The notes below the pieces were generated by a model that saw only the letters and a program-made list of their open reading frames with translations, did no database searches and had not been told where the DNA came from. DNA of 64,000 bases. It comes from Comamonadaceae bacterium (lineage in GTDB: Bacteria; Pseudomonadota; Gammaproteobacteria; Burkholderiales; Burkholderiaceae_C). Positions 63,176 through 64,000 of this stretch are shown here, in pieces. The stretch is from NCBI GenBank assembly GCA_014190675.1, contig BJGT01000007.1, positions 1 to 64,000 on the forward strand. The letters run 5' to 3'. The first letter of the stretch is position 1; the number at the start of each line of letters is the position of its first letter. Made by a program: the position numbers and the translations under genes.

Positions 63176-64000
63176 TTAAGCGGTTTTTGATTGGCGATGG
63201 TGCAAGCCCATTCGGCAGGCCAGTTCGAAGGCATTGAACATGGCCTGCGGATTGGCTTGCTTGGTTCCGACGATGTCATAGGCGGTGCCGTGGGCTGGCG
63301 TGGTGATTGGTATTGGCAGGCCGCCATGCACCGTGACGCCCTTCTCAAAGCCCATCAGCTTCATGGCAATTTGGCCCTGGTCGTGGTACATGGTGACCAC
63401 GCCGTCGTAGCCCCCTTCCTTGCGGATTGCGCGCACAAAGGCGGTATCGGCAGGGAAGGGTCCGTCTGCTGGGTAGCCAGCGGCTACGGCCAGTTGCACA
63501 CCGGGCGCAATTACTGAGATCTCTTCATCGCCGTAGTTGCCGTTGTCGCCGTTGTGCGGGTTGAGCCCGCACACCGCTATTCGTGGTTGCGATTTGCCAG
63601 CGGCTTTGAGCGCATTTGAAATCATCCTGATGGCATCGCAGACCTTGCTGCTTGACAGGCCTTGGCTGACCTCTTTGAGAGGCACATGCGAGGTGACCCG
63701 CGCAGTCCAGAGGTTCTGCAGAACATTGAGTTCACCGCAAACGCCCTGGTAGTTTAAAAACTCGGCAAACCAGCGCAGTTCGTCCTCTTGGTGCATACCG
63801 CCCAAGCGCAGGGCGCTTTTGTTCAAGGGGGCAAAGCAAAAGGCATCCGCTTTGCCATCGGCGACGAGTTGCGCGCCCTCGGCCAGTGCGTCGAGCATGT
63901 AGCGACCGTTGCGGGCAGTAGCAATGCCGGGCTCGAATGCTGGCGCATCAATGCCGGACCATGGGTGCCAGCGCACATCTGCGGTGGCACGAATCGCTGC
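63176..64000 (-). CDS. PdxA-like 4-phosphate dehydrogenase, 5' part beyond the window
   Basis: About 274 residues are visible; the reading frame stays open through the right edge (AAIRATADVRWHPW), so the N-terminus is missing. Diagnostic YHDQGQIAMKLMGFEKGV and THGTAYDIVGT-like stretch (TPAHGTAYDIVGTKQANPQAMFNAF) mark the PdxA metal and NAD region. The VHGGLPIPIT version, with the Bug neighbour, is closer to the PdxA2 branch that oxidises D-erythronate/threonate 4-phosphate than to pyridoxine synthesis; a DUF1537 kinase upstream would settle it. Confidence 0.85.
   Translation of the reverse strand, partial: AAIRATADVRWHPWSGIDAPAFEPGIATARNGRYMLDALAEGAQLVADGKADAFCFAPLNKSALRLGGMHQEDELRWFAEFLNYQGVCGELNVLQNLWTARVTSHVPLKEVSQGLSSSKVCDAIRMISNALKAAGKSQPRIAVCGLNPHNGDNGNYGDEEISVIAPGVQLAVAAGYPADGPFPADTAFVRAIRKEGGYDGVVTMYHDQGQIAMKLMGFEKGVTVHGGLPIPITTPAHGTAYDIVGTKQANPQAMFNAFELACRMGLHHRQSKTA

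Overview
The window looks like chromosomal DNA of a betaproteobacterium in the Burkholderiales, most likely Comamonadaceae (Rhodoferax/Polaromonas/Limnohabitans-like). The reasons are the high G+C coding sequence, the gene order ndk-rlmN-pilW-rodZ-ispG-hisS-yfgM-bamB-der-hfq-hflX-hflK-hflC-hisZ-purA, three orphan Bug/TctC-type periplasmic binding proteins, and an E1-E2-E3 2-oxoglutarate dehydrogenase cluster followed by zapE. The assignment is inferred from gene content and order only; no search was run. I saw no tRNA, rRNA, CRISPR array, transposase or phage gene.

Layout. (1) 1-4.2 kb: sugar-acid catabolism (2-ketoacid reductase, gluconokinase, small alpha/beta-barrel-like protein, gluconate 5-dehydrogenase, L-idonate 5-dehydrogenase) converging on 6-phosphogluconate. 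(2) 4.3-8.9 kb: DUF6172-like protein, secreted NlpC/P60 peptidase, then acuI, an isochorismatase-like hydrolase and prpE, a plausible acrylate/propionate route to propionyl-CoA. (3) 9.1-18.3 kb: sucA-sucB-lpdA, zapE, a small secreted protein and a DinG/YoaA-type Fe-S helicase. (4) 18.3-38.8 kb: bamD, divergent rluD, scpB-rluB, then an uninterrupted plus-strand housekeeping run from ndk to purA and a phosphoribosyltransferase. (5) 38.8-45.4 kb: metC-like enzyme, a 64-aa Lys-rich protein, tesA-mnmH divergent from a YbbA-type ABC ATPase, a palindrome-rich spacer, class I fumarase and a YqhA-like membrane protein. (6) 45.5-53.1 kb: accessory catabolism, with a decayed enolase-superfamily gene, two Bug proteins, a GntR/UTRA regulator, a formylglycine-type sulfatase, a TPR protein and a TPP-dependent enzyme. 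(7) 53.3-61.0 kb: a plus-strand acyl-CoA catabolic operon (biotin-dependent carboxylase beta and alpha subunits, GST, two acyl-CoA dehydrogenases, one DUF849/BKACE enzyme). (8) 61.0-64.0 kb: a Sel1-repeat protein, a third Bug protein and a PdxA-like dehydrogenase cut by the window edge.

Points most worth a second look. The 42.7-43.2 kb spacer holds two long stem-loops with unrelated stems but a shared 16-nt loop core. The acyl-CoA operon at 53-61 kb lacks the usual hydratase and lyase and carries a BKACE, so its substrate is unknown. The Bug-Bug-GntR-sulfatase locus suggests uptake and cleavage of a sulfated or phosphonate ester. tesA and its divergent ABC ATPase start on the same CATG tetranucleotide. 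The NlpC/P60 gene has a strong sigma-70-like promoter placed so that its mRNA would be leaderless.
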